Assembly (NCBI RefSeq): GCF_030380815.1
Contig: NZ_JAUDUY010000005.1
Span: forward strand, 90,160 to 154,159
DNA: 64,000 nt
Source of the DNA: Robiginitalea aurantiaca
GTDB taxonomy: Bacteria > Bacteroidota > Bacteroidia > Flavobacteriales > Flavobacteriaceae
Direction of reading: 5' to 3'
In this document: piece by piece, positions 52,883 to 63,800 of the stretch
How the letters are laid out: each line of letters opens with the position of its first letter
Position numbering within the stretch: the first letter of the stretch is position 1
Translations under genes and position numbers: made by a program
The notes under the pieces: model-generated
Seen by the model: only the letters and a program-made list of their open reading frames with translations
Told to the model about the DNA's origin: nothing
Database searches by the model: none

Positions 52883-54304
52883 TTAATTTTCTTTAAAGGC
52901 TTCATTAACAGGCCTTAAAAGCCCTCCGCGCATTACATGGGTTATGGATCTGAAGTGAGCGGCATTTGCTGAAGGATCTTTTTCAAGAACGATAAGGTCT
53001 GCCATTTTACCGACTTCCAGCGTACCAAAGTCATCCCCTCTCTCCATGGCAAGGGCTCCATTCCGGGTGGCCATGGAAATAATATCTGATGGAGGGATGC
53101 CCGCCTCTTGCATAGCTTCCAACTCGTCGTAGATCGAAATGCCGTGAAGTGTACCCGGATTTCCAGCGTCCGTGGACAGTGCTATGGGAATCCCTGCCTC
53201 GTAAACCTGTTTCAGATTGGCTGCCATGATCGCTTCCATTCCTGCGAAATAGTCCGATTCCCGGGCAACATCGGCTTCATACGTCTCCGGATTGGGGTAA
53301 TACTTAAAGAATAAATGCCCCGAATTGATCATGTCTTTGGTTTGGGCATCCACTGCGCCGTTCGGATCATTGACTGTAAAATTATTCTGAAGGGCCTTGG
53401 CAGCATTGTTATACCCCCTCAGGACCACAAGGGTAGGGCAGTAGATTACCCCCGCTTTTTTGGCGAGCTCTATAAATTCATCATCCAGAGGTTTATCATC
53501 CACACTGTGGACCAATACTTTTGCTCCAAGGCGAAGGGCTTCTTTGGCCTGGTCCAGGGAGGTGGCGTGGACGATGAGTTTGTTATTTTGTAACCCGACT
53601 TCCTCCTGTACGGCACGCAGGCTGTTCATAAAAACCGAGTCATTCAGGGCAATCATCCAGATTTTGATCCCCGTCGCGCCCATTTGAGAATGTTTTTTTA
53701 CCCGCTCCCTGCCGAGTTCTGGGCTGGTAAGCTGAATGAGTTGTTTGCCTTCAGCGGTGTTGATGATTTGGAGGTTCTCCTGAGGCACCGGGGTGAGTAA
53801 CGGGCCCGCCGCGGCCACATGTGGGGCATTTAAATTCTCCTCAGCGGATGCGGGGAGTTCCAGGCTCCATTCATAACCGCCAACATCATAAACAGCCGTT
53901 ACACCAGAGCGCAAATAAGCTTCGTAGTAGCGGTCTGGGTTTGCAGAGAGGTATTTCTGAACGGTTTCGTAAGGGAGGGTATCCCTGAGATCCAGGGCAT
54001 CCGGACGACCGTCGAAAAAACCGGTTTGTCCAAAATGCACATGGGCGTCAACCAGCCCGGGAGTAATGAATTTGCCAGAGAGGTCGATCACGTCTGCACC
54101 TTTGGGAATATTTGTTTCGCTGTCTCCCATCTCGACGATCCGCCCCTCCTGAATAACGACAATACCTTTCTCAATCCGTTCCCCATTTCCGTCAAATAGT
54201 GTAGCGCCCTGAAGGACGGTAGTTGGTATTTGAGATTCAGGGGCGGAGTTGCATCCGATGCACAGGGCGAGGATGGGCAACCATTTATGTAAACTTCCAG
54301 TCAT
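52883..54304 (-). CDS. Imidazolonepropionase-like amidohydrolase lipoprotein
   Basis: A 473-residue exported metal-dependent amidohydrolase. The signal has the lipobox CIGC followed by NSAPES. The metal motif HxH is in LVDAHVHFGQT (about residue 85). HATSLDQAKEALRLGAKVLVHSVDD in the middle supplies further ligands, and LSTDAGNPGTLHG carries the catalytic aspartate. The C-terminal beta sandwich ends with GKMADLIVLEKDPS. This subgroup includes prolidase-like and aryl-dialkylphosphatase-like enzymes; the substrate is unknown. Confidence 0.87.
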   Translation of the reverse strand: MTGSLHKWLPILALCIGCNSAPESQIPTTVLQGATLFDGNGERIEKGIVVIQEGRIVEMGDSETNIPKGADVIDLSGKFITPGLVDAHVHFGQTGFFDGRPDALDLRDTLPYETVQKYLSANPDRYYEAYLRSGVTAVYDVGGYEWSLELPASAEENLNAPHVAAAGPLLTPVPQENLQIINTAEGKQLIQLTSPELGRERVKKHSQMGATGIKIWMIALNDSVFMNSLRAVQEEVGLQNNKLIVHATSLDQAKEALRLGAKVLVHSVDDKPLDDEFIELAKKAGVIYCPTLVVLRGYNNAAKALQNNFTVNDPNGAVDAQTKDMINSGHLFFKYYPNPETYEADVARESDYFAGMEAIMAANLKQVYEAGIPIALSTDAGNPGTLHGISIYDELEAMQEAGIPPSDIISMATRNGALAMERGDDFGTLEVGKMADLIVLEKDPSANAAHFRSITHVMRGGLLRPVNEAFKEN

Positions 54305-54410
54305 AAGTATGTGAATTATGTTTTCGTATTTTCTAATTGGCGCCCCTTTATTCTAAAGTCCTCACCTATAAAGGACAATAGAGAATTATTAACCTCCTGC
54401 TTGGCATCTT

Positions 54411-54944
54411 TCAGAGCTCAGCCAGGCGGTTCCCAAAAGCAGTCACTTTATCCCAGTTCGTGTATTCCTTCACGGTACTGGGGTCCGTGGGGCCTTTGGT
54501 CATCCACATGATCAACCGAATCATGGTCCGATCAAAAAATGAGTATTTGGGGTATTCCAGCATTCCGGCAAAGGTTTCTACCATATCGGGCTTCCAGCTA
54601 ATGGTTTTGAAAAACTTGACCACATAGGGATTGGTTTCCGGGCTGCTTTTTTCCGGTTTCCGCGCTACCAGGTTCACTGAGAAAAAAGCGGTTCGCTTGG
54701 ACTCCAGTTCAGGTTGTTTTGTGTTGATCAGCGCTATGATTTTTTTATCGTGGACTCCATAGCGAATACTCGCCCCCAGAATGACCCTGTCGTAAGGGGT
54801 AAGATCTCCATCGAAGTCCTCTATGGAAATCAGTTCTGCTTCCTGCTCATGTGCCTTGAGTACCTCGATAAGTCTTTGGCAGATCTTCTTTGTGTGCCCG
54901 TCTACAGTTGCGTAGATCATTGCGGTTTTGGCTGGCATATTCAA
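54411..54944 (-). CDS. hemG: Menaquinone-dependent protoporphyrinogen IX dehydrogenase (flavodoxin type)
   Basis: A 177-residue flavodoxin-fold enzyme that oxidises protoporphyrinogen IX with menaquinone in haem synthesis. The FMN phosphate loop is in YATVDGHTKKICQRL (about 11-25). DRVILGASIRYGVHDKK follows, and FSVNLVARKPEK with TNPYVVKFFKTISWKPD is typical of HemG. It is separate from hemA at 22637-23860, so haem genes are scattered. A second ATG at 54938 (MPAKT) is an equally possible start. Downstream is the amidohydrolase gene. Confidence 0.88.
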   Translation of the reverse strand: MNMPAKTAMIYATVDGHTKKICQRLIEVLKAHEQEAELISIEDFDGDLTPYDRVILGASIRYGVHDKKIIALINTKQPELESKRTAFFSVNLVARKPEKSSPETNPYVVKFFKTISWKPDMVETFAGMLEYPKYSFFDRTMIRLIMWMTKGPTDPSTVKEYTNWDKVTAFGNRLAEL

Positions 54945-54969
54945 TCCAACTTTATATGAGAAATGAAAC

Positions 54970-55019
54970 AGGGTAAGGCATCGCGGAACCCCGGGGAATT
55001 ACCTCAGACACCTTACCCT
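54970..55019 (-). terminator. Possible terminator of the aquaporin gene
   Basis: AGGGTAAGG (54970-54978) and CCTTACCCT (55011-55019) form a 9-bp stem with a 32-nt loop that includes a CCCCGGGG palindrome. Reading the minus strand it follows the aquaporin stop and is trailed by a T-rich stretch. Confidence 0.4.
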
Positions 55020-55036
55020 TTCTTTGTAAAAAGTTT

Positions 55037-55723
55037 TTATTCCGTTTCCGGCGACAACATCTTGTATACAAATCCCGCCAGCAGCGCTCCGACGATCGGG
55101 GCTACAATAAAGAGCCATAACTGGTCGAGTGCCCAGCCTCCGGCGAAAAGTGCCTGACTGATACTCCGGGCAGGGTTCACGGAGGTGTTGGTTACCGGGA
55201 TGCTGATTAAATGTATCAACGTCAGGCCAAGGCCTATGGCCAGGCCTGCAAAACCCTTGGGAGCTTTGGAATGCGTGGCTCCAAGGATAATGATCAGGAA
55301 CATAAATGTCATTACAATTTCGGTCACCAGCGCAGCGAGCATGCTATATCCGTCTGGGGAATGGGCTCCATAGCCGTTGGCCGCAAATCCGCCCAATTCA
55401 AACCCCGCCTTTCCTGTTGCGATGACATATAAGATGGATGCGCCGGCAATCCCACCCAGTATTTGTGCCCCGATATAGGGGAGTAGGTCTTTTTTATCAA
55501 ATCGCCCCCCGATCCATAAGCCGATACTGACCGCCGGGTTTAAATGACATCCTGAAATGTGGCCGATGGCGTAAGCCATGGTCAAAACCGTTAACCCGAA
55601 TGCAAGTGCGACACCTGCAAACCCGATGCCTAATTCAGGGTAACCTGCGGCGAGTACGGCACTACCGCATCCTCCAAGGACAAGCCACAGCGTGCCAATA
55701 AATTCTGCTACTGCTTTTTTCAT
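55037..55723 (-). CDS. aqpZ: Aquaporin (AqpZ/MIP family)
   Basis: A 228-residue six-helix water channel of the inner membrane. Both half-helix motifs are present: NPA in HLNPAVSIG and NPA in [10 protein letters not shown], the second followed by the selectivity-filter arginine. The N-terminus [20 protein letters not shown] is that of AqpZ. The start at 55723 (MKKAVAEF) fits the family; the open frame continues to 55765. Water rather than glycerol transport is inferred from AqpZ-like length and the short loop after the first NPA. Confidence 0.93.
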   Translation of the reverse strand: MKKAVAEFIGTLWLVLGGCGSAVLAAGYPELGIGFAGVALAFGLTVLTMAYAIGHISGCHLNPAVSIGLWIGGRFDKKDLLPYIGAQILGGIAGASILYVIATGKAGFELGGFAANGYGAHSPDGYSMLAALVTEIVMTFMFLIIILGATHSKAPKGFAGLAIGLGLTLIHLISIPVTNTSVNPARSISQALFAGGWALDQLWLFIVAPIVGALLAGFVYKMLSPETE

Positions 55724-55834
55724 AATTTTAGTTTTATGGTTGGTTATGGTTTTAAAGGTAAGCAACTCGACAATAAATACTAATTCGTGCCCCCTGTTTT
55801 TCCAAGGATGCCTCCTGCTGACCAGAATCCCACT

Positions 55835-57409
55835 TCAGCCCTTGAGTTCTTTTAACCGCTGGATGGCATTGGGGTTTTGAGGATATAATTCGAGGGATTT
55901 CTCAAAGTTCTCTATAGCTTTTTCCCTGTCTCCTAAAAAAAGATATGCCTCCCCCAGGCTGTCAAACAGATTGGCAGAATTTGGATAGCGTTGTGTAGCA
56001 AATCGCAGGACGTTAATGCCCTGTTCTGCATTTTCCGGATCAAATACGAGCTGGAGTCCCAGGGTGTTCAGGGCATTCTCAGGCAGGTCCAGATCCGGAT
56101 GTTTTTCTTTGGTGGCCTGATAGAGCGCTTCCAGGTTTTCGTAATTCCGTTGTGATGCCAGCTCATTAAAATCCTGAAAACGAAATGGCTTTTTGGCAGC
56201 CGACTTAAACCTGATACTGATCAGGCCTTCCGCCAACCCGTTCTGAACCGGGTTGTTTCTAAGGAAGGACAACGCCCCCGGATCACTTTTCAGATAGGCA
56301 TCTAAAAACATAAGTGCATAGCGTGCTACCCATTGGAAGGATTCCATGATTTCTAAATCGCTTTTGTCCTGCCGTTTATCCCTTTGCTCAAAAAGCACCC
56401 CAAAGGAACTGAAATAAGAGTGCGTTAAATTGTGAAATTTAAGGCTGTACGCCTCACTTTTCGAAATACTGTCATAGAATATGAACTTTGAATTCAGCTC
56501 AGGGTTTATGTCATCGGCTTTGAGGACTGACTCCGGGATTTCCTTCTGTGCCATATGAAGGTAGGGAACATCAAACCTGTCAAGATCGAAAAAGGGGGAT
56601 GAGCGGAGTAGCTCTTCCCGATACCGCTCTGTTCCATCCAGGCTGACGATAGCCTTTATACGCCGATTCCTCATTTGAACCACCACATTGGCCAACCCCC
56701 CGAAACTAAATCCCATGGTCCCGATGGAATTCAGATCTGCTCCGGGGAAATGGGAGGCTTCCGCGATCAGGAATTCCACATCCCTAGCCTGGGTTTCCAT
56801 TTCCCTGGAATCCGCTGCCCTAAACCACCTGGTGTCCGTTCCCCTGCTGGGGCTGGATACAACGAGGTAGCCATGACTGGCCAGGTACTCGCAAAGGGCG
56901 AAGTTTTCGACAGACGCTGCCTGGTAACTCGGAGCATAGAGGATGACAGGAAAGCTTCCATCTGCGGGGTCCAGATTGCGGAAAGCCTTCGTTTCTTCCT
57001 TTAAGTGACCCTGGTTGGAAGGGGTATTGGTGTAGTAAAACCAATTCAAAAGTTGCTCATCCGGCAGATGTTCCCATTCCTCCTCCTCCTTTAGTATTTG
57101 AAAATACGTTAAAACCTCAAGGGGTTTGGACCCCGTTGCCTTTTGATTGGCGGGATACCATACGCTAACAGGTATAGGCCGGGGGATGAATTCATTGGTG
57201 TACGCGTAGATTCTTTTGTAGGTCCTTGTGCTATCCACTTTAGTGTAGTGCGCGAATCCAACCTCATACGGCCCGTACTCCAATCCGATGTCCTTAAGTG
57301 AGGTCTGGCCGAAACCCGGATTTATAAGGGTCAGTAAGACCAGTATTAAAAGGTAAGACGGCCCCTTATAAATCAGTTTTAAGTTTGCTTTTCCTGGTAT
57401 ATACATCAT
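55835..57409 (-). CDS. Exported alpha/beta hydrolase with C-terminal TPR repeats
   Basis: About 524 residues from the ATG at 57409; a longer frame reaches 57448. A signal or anchor segment (SYLLILVLLTLINPGFGQ) is followed by an alpha/beta-hydrolase domain of the dienelactone hydrolase/PAF-acetylhydrolase type with nucleophile elbow GFSFGG and a late FHNLTHSYFSS carrying the likely histidine. The last about 120 residues are tetratricopeptide-like (NLFDSLGEAYLFLGDREKAI, FEKSLELYPQNPNA). The combination suggests the hydrolase is held in a protein complex. The substrate is unknown. Confidence 0.82.
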   Translation of the reverse strand: MMYIPGKANLKLIYKGPSYLLILVLLTLINPGFGQTSLKDIGLEYGPYEVGFAHYTKVDSTRTYKRIYAYTNEFIPRPIPVSVWYPANQKATGSKPLEVLTYFQILKEEEEWEHLPDEQLLNWFYYTNTPSNQGHLKEETKAFRNLDPADGSFPVILYAPSYQAASVENFALCEYLASHGYLVVSSPSRGTDTRWFRAADSREMETQARDVEFLIAEASHFPGADLNSIGTMGFSFGGLANVVVQMRNRRIKAIVSLDGTERYREELLRSSPFFDLDRFDVPYLHMAQKEIPESVLKADDINPELNSKFIFYDSISKSEAYSLKFHNLTHSYFSSFGVLFEQRDKRQDKSDLEIMESFQWVARYALMFLDAYLKSDPGALSFLRNNPVQNGLAEGLISIRFKSAAKKPFRFQDFNELASQRNYENLEALYQATKEKHPDLDLPENALNTLGLQLVFDPENAEQGINVLRFATQRYPNSANLFDSLGEAYLFLGDREKAIENFEKSLELYPQNPNAIQRLKELKG

Positions 57410-57479
57410 CTTTTTATAACGGGTTTGTACCTGCAAATACCCGGACAAAAATCAATCCGTGATTGCCCATAGGATCGAA

Positions 57480-58655
57480 CTATTTGTTTATCCGATTGTA
57501 CTTCTGAAGCGTTTTAACCAATAAATCATGGGGAAGGGCATATGCCTTATTTCCGTTGATCCCTTCCATGGTTTCTGCAGCCACCATGGCGTTGATAATC
57601 GCTTCCTCAACGGCCTGTACGGTCGCTTCAAAAACAGGCATGAGCTGGTCGTTGGACATGGATGCTACCCGCGTGGTCTCTTCCCGGCTAAATGCATTTT
57701 CATTTGCGGTTGAAAAGGCGAGAAAGATGTCCCCTGAACCATTGCTTCCCCGGCCCCCTACGATCCCTATCCCAAGCGGAATTCTTTGGGCAATGCGCTT
57801 TAGTTGATGCGGCAGGAGGGGGGCGTCGGTAGCTACAACGACGATGATCGAACCATCTCCTTCTTGTCTCCGGGATAGGGGTGGGCCGTTAAATTCGTAA
57901 TTCAGGGTGTCTTTTAATTCAATGCCCACGGGTACACCCGCAATCGAAAGATTTCGCTTAGCTCCAAAATTAGATTGTACCAAAGCGCCGAGGGTATAGT
58001 TGGAATTCCCAACCGAAAACACCCTGGAGGAGGTGCCGGTGCCCCCTTTAAAACCCAGGCACATCATCCCCGTACCTCCACCAACATTTCCTTCTGCGAT
58101 CTTCCCTCCGGAGGCATTTTCAATAGCCTCAAGAACATGGGTCTCCGTTACGTGGAAGCCGTAAATATCATTCAGGAAACCGTCATAGGTTTCGCCTACA
58201 ACCGGGTAGGTGTACCACCAGTCTTCGCCTTTGTACCAGTCTGTATCCACATACCATTTCAGGACGGCATCCCTGACAACTCCAACACTGTTCGTGTTGG
58301 TAATCATTACCGGAGTTTCTAAAAACCCGGATTCGGTAACCCAGGTAGTACCGGTCATTTCTCCATTGCCATTGAGGCTGTACCAGTTCGCATACACCGG
58401 ACTGAATTTTTTAGCCCTTCCCCTTGGGAAAATTGCGGTTACACCTGTTCGTACCGGCCCTTTACCCAGGGTATTTGTACCTTCCCCGGACAGGATTGTA
58501 CTATAGCCAACCTCTAAGCCCTCGACGTCCGTAATGGCATTAAATTCCCCTGTTTCCCCTTCGAATGGAACGCCCAGGTCCCGCGCCCTTGGTTTCTGGC
58601 CAAAGCCATATGTAGCTACAAGAAGAAGGGCGAAAAGGATGTGTATTTTGTTCAT
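57480..58655 (-). CDS. DmpA-family (P1) aminopeptidase, exported
   Basis: A 391-residue protein with a signal (residues 1-19, ending YGFGQ). It has the N-terminal-nucleophile fold of DmpA/BapA peptidases: RARDLGVPFEGETG and AITDVEGLEVGYSTI at the start, GNVGGGTGMMCLGFKGGTGT in the middle, and VVVATDAPLLPHQLKRIAQR. Family members autocleave before a Ser/Thr in the GTG[TS]S segment; the bond here is probably at GGTG-TSSR. They release N-terminal D- or L-residues or beta-peptides. It is 70 nt from the alpha/beta hydrolase gene and may be in the same operon. Confidence 0.88.
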   Translation of the reverse strand: MNKIHILFALLLVATYGFGQKPRARDLGVPFEGETGEFNAITDVEGLEVGYSTILSGEGTNTLGKGPVRTGVTAIFPRGRAKKFSPVYANWYSLNGNGEMTGTTWVTESGFLETPVMITNTNSVGVVRDAVLKWYVDTDWYKGEDWWYTYPVVGETYDGFLNDIYGFHVTETHVLEAIENASGGKIAEGNVGGGTGMMCLGFKGGTGTSSRVFSVGNSNYTLGALVQSNFGAKRNLSIAGVPVGIELKDTLNYEFNGPPLSRRQEGDGSIIVVVATDAPLLPHQLKRIAQRIPLGIGIVGGRGSNGSGDIFLAFSTANENAFSREETTRVASMSNDQLMPVFEATVQAVEEAIINAMVAAETMEGINGNKAYALPHDLLVKTLQKYNRINK

Positions 58656-59149
58656 TACGAGTGGATTTTTAGTTGAGGTTTGAAGCGAGGAAGATTGGAA
58701 ATGCTATTTCCCCATTTTGCCTTACCGCATTTCTGAAAGTACGTTTATTTCCCCATGTTTTCAACTTTAAAAATGGCATTTTGTTTAAATCATAGAAGCC
58801 TAACTCATTGGTGTTCATGTGCAACTTTTCAGCTCCTGCCATACCTCTTTATACAAACTCCTGAAAAATCCTTCGCTTTTTTTACAAAGATTTTGACTAC
58901 GGATCCCCTGAGCAATGGGGCGTCTGGCATATCTGCATGCGATTGAAGGCGGATCCGGTGGTTTTCACGCTTCAGGACTGCGTATATTTCGTCCATGTGA
59001 ATTCGCTAAATCCGACGTGTTTATGGTACCAGGCTGCGTTCCGTTCAATGTTTGGGGAAGGAAGAACAGGCGCAATATGTAAGAATTCCGATTTCATGAA
59101 CAAATACCAACAAATTCATGAAATCTGTGGTTTTCTTCATAGTACCAGA
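58656..59149. other. Intergenic region, nothing recognised
   Basis: 494 nt between the DmpA gene start and the RluF gene stop, both minus strand. Short open frames exist but have no family features, no promoter-like context and non-coding composition. No RNA gene, repeat or convincing hairpin was seen. Confidence 0.4.
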
Positions 59150-59890
59150 TTAGTTGTTGGCCTCGTAAGTTTTTGAAGAATCTGCGAGTAGCCCGCGCAG
59201 CTCGTCTAATTCTTTCTGGGATAAGTGTCGCCATTTTCCAATTGAAACATCCAGATTAATATTCATAATCCGGTAGCGCTCCAATTGACGGACTTCGTTC
59301 CCCAGGTATTCACACATGCGCCGAATTTGCCGGTTCAGGCCCTGGGTAAGGATTATGCGAAACCGATATGTGTCTATCTGTTCCACAAAACACTTTCGGG
59401 TCACCGTGTCCAGAATGGGAACACCATTGCTCATTTTCTGCACAAAGGACTTTGTAACCGGGCGTTTGACCGTTACCAGGTATTCCTTTTCGTGATTGTT
59501 GCGGGCGCGAAGGATTTTATTTACGATATCCCCGTCGTTGGTCAGCAGAATCAATCCCTGACTGTCTTTATCCAGCCGGCCAATAGGAAAAATGCGCTCA
59601 GGGTAGTTTATATAGTCAATGATGTTATTTTTCTCCCGGCGGGTATCTGTGGTACAAACAATTCCCCGTGGTTTATTAAATGCCAGATAAACGGGTTTGG
59701 TTTCCGTACCGCCAATCAGTTTGCCGTTTAATCGAATTTCGTCTTCGGGGGAAACCTTGCTTCCCATTTCGGCAACCACACCATTTATCGTCACTCGCCC
59801 TTGCTCGATAAGCTTGTCGGCTGCTCTTCGGGAACAGACCCCGATTTCACTAAAGTATTTATTGATACGGACCAATTTTTTATCTTCCAC
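59150..59890 (-). CDS. rluF: 23S rRNA pseudouridine synthase, RluF type
   Basis: A 246-residue RsuA/RluB/E/F-family enzyme that isomerises a uridine of 23S rRNA (U2604 in E. coli RluF). An N-terminal S4 RNA-binding domain (residues 6-60: VRINKYFSEIGVCSRRAADK) is followed by the catalytic domain with the aspartate D107 in GRLDKDSQGLILLTNDG. The motifs LAFNKPRGIVCT and GLNRQIRRMCEYLG are typical of the subfamily. The exact target uridine is inferred from resemblance to RluF over RluB and RsuA. Confidence 0.9.
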   Translation of the reverse strand: MEDKKLVRINKYFSEIGVCSRRAADKLIEQGRVTINGVVAEMGSKVSPEDEIRLNGKLIGGTETKPVYLAFNKPRGIVCTTDTRREKNNIIDYINYPERIFPIGRLDKDSQGLILLTNDGDIVNKILRARNNHEKEYLVTVKRPVTKSFVQKMSNGVPILDTVTRKCFVEQIDTYRFRIILTQGLNRQIRRMCEYLGNEVRQLERYRIMNINLDVSIGKWRHLSQKELDELRGLLADSSKTYEANN

Positions 59891-59908
59891 GGCGTATTGA
59901 ATTCTGTA

Positions 59909-60472
59909 TTACTTTGGCAACCTGTTCTTGACCAATGCGATCTGACCCATATGATTTGCGGAGTGTTCCATAACATGATACCACACATAATGGTTGTTTA
60001 TCCCCTCCTCTATATTCGCATCAAACCAGGCATCATCTTTGGCCCTAAGGCCTTCAAGGGTTTTTATTCGAACCTCATTCCATAGTTCAAGATAGTATTC
60101 AATCGGCTTACCCTTTAGTTGTTCCCTTGTTTTTTCGTTCATTTCTCCGGCAATCATCCAAAAGGCTGCTTCTTCATCGGTCCAGGCACGTCCTTCCAAT
60201 GTCTGAACCTGGTAGTAGGCCTCGTTGGCTGCAAGGTGCATGATGAGTGCTCCAATGCTATTGGCGTCTGCGTCGAATAAGTAATCGGTTTCTGCCTGGG
60301 TCAGATCCCGGGTCATTTCTTCGATTCTGCCTTTTAAATCTTCAAGCATGGCCACCATAGTGCCTATCTGAGGGGTGTAACCGGCCTCTGGCCGCAGTTC
60401 ATTTTGCCCGTGCGATGCTGATAGTGAAACAAGGCATATCAGCAGGAAAATTCCTGTTTTAATGTTTTTCAT
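59909..60472 (-). CDS. Exported DinB/YfiT-like four-helix metal protein
   Basis: A 187-residue protein with a signal peptide (residues 1-22, ending ASHGQ) and a DinB-type four-helix bundle. The three metal-binding histidines are probably those in ALIMHLAANEAYYQ and in VMEHSANHMGQI near the end. Most DinB proteins are cytoplasmic thiol transferases, so the signal peptide is notable, although exported members are common in Bacteroidota. It lies 18 nt upstream of rluF on the same strand. Confidence 0.82.
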   Translation of the reverse strand: MKNIKTGIFLLICLVSLSASHGQNELRPEAGYTPQIGTMVAMLEDLKGRIEEMTRDLTQAETDYLFDADANSIGALIMHLAANEAYYQVQTLEGRAWTDEEAAFWMIAGEMNEKTREQLKGKPIEYYLELWNEVRIKTLEGLRAKDDAWFDANIEEGINNHYVWYHVMEHSANHMGQIALVKNRLPK

Positions 60473-60862
60473 TCAGTGCTGTTTAAAGGTATCGGTTCTC
60501 TGAATATAGTCTTCCTTTTGATCCAGTTCAGAAAAGGGGAATATAATGATTCCTGTGAGTAGTCCTGCCCATCTTAACTTTTGATTGTGTAATCTGCATT
60601 TTCCGGCATCTCCGCCCTTTGTGATTCAGGCCGCTTACAAAGGGATGTTTAAGGCATGTATGTTATACGCCCTTGGGTTTAAGGGAGGTTTCTTTTTAAA
60701 GGAAGTACTAATTTTGGGATGGATTTCCGCCAAAGCTAGGGGGGATAATAAACTGCTATAAAGCCCGGGTATATTCAATGTGTTGGCCCCATCCACTTTT
60801 ACATCCAAAAGGTTGCTGGAAATCTGATGAATAAATTATGTCCTGACTAAAAAATTACCTCC
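60473..60862. other. Intergenic region, nothing recognised
   Basis: 390 nt between the T9SS cargo gene stop and the DinB gene start (both minus strand). A TAATTTTG at 60709-60716 on the plus strand has no -33 box and no gene to serve. No terminator with a T run was found. Confidence 0.4.
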
Positions 60863-63800
60863 CTATTTTTTGAAAACAACTTTCTCACTGACAACGTTTT
60901 TAAATTTCATGACAGCTATATAATACCCCGTAGGAAGGAATCCCATGTTGATCCTGTCACTATTGCCTTTTATCTCCTGTTGCAGGATCATATTTCCATT
61001 CATAGAGAAGAGCGTCAAAACACCAGAATCCTCCTGTTGTGGTTCTGAGGCTGTAATTACCATTTCCTCTTCAATCGGGTTTGGAAAAATACGAATGCTG
61101 TTGTCCTGATTTTTATAAGATGCGATTTGAATTGGCGTTCTTGCAGCTTGAGAATCCGATTTAGCCGCCCAAATAATTGCTTGGGAAATCATTGTCCTAA
61201 AATTAGAATTGTCCGTATAATCCGAAGCATTGTGTCCGAGTGCTGTATAAAAGGAATGGCCACCATCGTAATTCTTGAACCAGGTAATGGGTCTTGAGGC
61301 ATCATAATTATTAGATCCCGTGGAACGGACATTCAATAATATAGTGTTACCCGGAAAGAGATAACCTCCGTTATCCTGCCAGTAATAATATTCCTCGTCT
61401 TTATTCCAGGTTGCACCCAAATGTGCTACTGTAGGGTGAGTCCCGACCACATCCATTGTGGCATTGGTGTTGTTCGCTGTATGTTTGATACCGCCTTGAA
61501 CGATACCTCCTACCAGTTCGTTATACCAGGGCCAGGTTCCATCTCTATAAGTGTCAGTGGCTGCATGGATCCCCACAAAACCTCCACCATTCCGAATAAA
61601 GGTTTCAAAAGCTTCTTGTTCTGTGGAAGTTAGCAATCCGTTGCCACTAGTGTTAAGCCAAACCACTACATCAATTCCGGACAGATCTGTGTTGTTGAAA
61701 ATTGCGCTATTCTGGGACTCGATAAGCGTCCAACCCAATGTTGAAGCGAAATCATTAAACATTTCTATTCCGGCTGGGATAGAGGTGTGTCTGAATTCAT
61801 TGGTTTCGTGATAGACCAGGACGTTGAGCGCATCGGGATTGGCGATCTCCGGTTCTATTTGTATCGAGAGCGTTGTACTTTTTGGACAACAAGTCCCGTT
61901 TTCCCCGCCGTTAGCAACTATTAATCGGTCGCCAAAGACTTTAGCCGCCGGTGCCAATAGATTCGAGGGTAGTTCACATAATTCAGTCCATTGGTCAGTA
62001 ATAGGGTCGTATTGGGTGACATCATCAAAAAAGAAGCCTCCCCGGCGACCCCCCACGATAATAATCTTATTATTATGCACCAATGTACCCGGCTCAAAAT
62101 GCGACCGTGCTGAAGGCAGACTCGCCTTTCGGGTCCAGGTGTCGGTTATGGGGTTGTATTGATCCATAAAAGCTTGATCCTGTACACCATTATCGTGGCC
62201 ATACTGTCCACCGATAGCGTAAATCATGCCATTAACAGCCGCAGCACTTAAGTGGTTCCTAGGATTAGGCATAGGGGCTGCCGCTACCCATCCTGCCCCC
62301 TGATTATTTACATCGAGAATATAATGTTCGCCTACATCAGTTACTCTGTCCGGGAGTAAGCCTCCGAAGAAATGGATCTTCCCATTGCTATAAGCAGCCG
62401 TCCCTGAACCCCTTGGATTGGGAAGGGGAGGGCCTTCAGACCAGCTGTCCGTAATAGTATTATATACCTGGACTTTGTTCGTGGCCACACCGGGATGGTT
62501 TCCAGCGAATCCTGCAAGTATCCAAATTTCATCACCAACGCCAACGGCTCCCATATGGGTAACAGCTGTTGGCATCGGAGCCCCTACGGACCAACTATTT
62601 GTGATTGGGTCGTAGATCTCGGTCTCAGCAGTTATTTTTAAACCTGACAAAAAGCCGGCGAGCACATAGAGTTTGTTATTTAGTTTTACGCTTTGTGCCT
62701 CAACCTTGCTAAGGTTTGAGGATGCCAATTGGTCCCACTGGCAGGGATCTGTTGGGATAATCACTTCACCATCCCCAAATATCTCAATTGCCGAAACTTT
62801 TGGTTGGTTTACCGAAGCCGAAAAATCAATAGTGAGTTCTCCGTCTGTAACAGTTGTCTCGAAAGACCTGGTTACAGCCGTCATAGGGTCAACTAATTCG
62901 TTTAGATCAAAGTCAGCAAGTACGGGTTGACCTTCAATGGAGACGTCAAAAACGCGTTTTCCTGTTCCCCCTTCACCTCCACCGGTAGCACCCCAATATA
63001 TTTCAGCAAAATGCAGGACTACCCGATAATTACCTGTGGTGACAGGGATATTATAGCTAAAAGATCCCAAGTTACTGGTAGTGCTTCTTTCGCTGAGGTA
63101 AATCGCATCCTGCTGGGTATCAAGGATATCGGTGATACTGTTATTTACGAAAGATTTACCATTACCTTTAAATAGGTCATCGGCAAGGTATTCTGTTTCA
63201 CCAAAGCTGACATTGCCACCACCACTATTAATGCGGAGCAATGCCGGGAAGGGTTCGTCATCAGGGACAACGGTGAACTGTAAACTCAGTGTACTCAATA
63301 TATTCCCTGCTCCATTGCTTTCATCATAGGCAATTGCCGAGATGGTGTAGGACCCTGTCGGAAAAGGAACGCCGTTATACCCACCTTCCAAAGTATTGCC
63401 AAAGAGGGCATATGGAGCTGATCCTTCTATCTGATTTTGTGAAACAGGACCAGTAAGTTCGATGCCCACACTCCCAATTCCCGAAGGCGAAGCATTGGCT
63501 CGTATGCTTAAATCGATACCCTGGGTAACAGATACCGGGATTTCCAACCCTTCACTAAGTTCTAAAAGGTCGCTATTTGAAGTAGCATCAATAAGCGTAA
63601 AACTTGTTATTTCTGTTTCAACACTCTCCTCTACAGTGATTTCTATGGTAGTTTGATTTTCCAACCCTTCTTGATCGGTAACGGTCAGGGTTGCTGTAAA
63701 GATTCCTGCTGTGGTATAGGTATGGGAAGGGTTGGCAACACTTGCGCCATTGCCATCTCCGAAGTCCCAGGCGTAGGTATCAATACCGGAGTCGTCGGTG

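Noticed and set aside
58755..59176. Short plus-strand frames between the DmpA and RluF genes
   Set aside because: No signal, domain, promoter or conservation clue; composition looks non-coding.
60709..60716. TAATTTTG as a plus-strand promoter
   Set aside because: No -33 TTG at a suitable distance and no plus-strand gene downstream.
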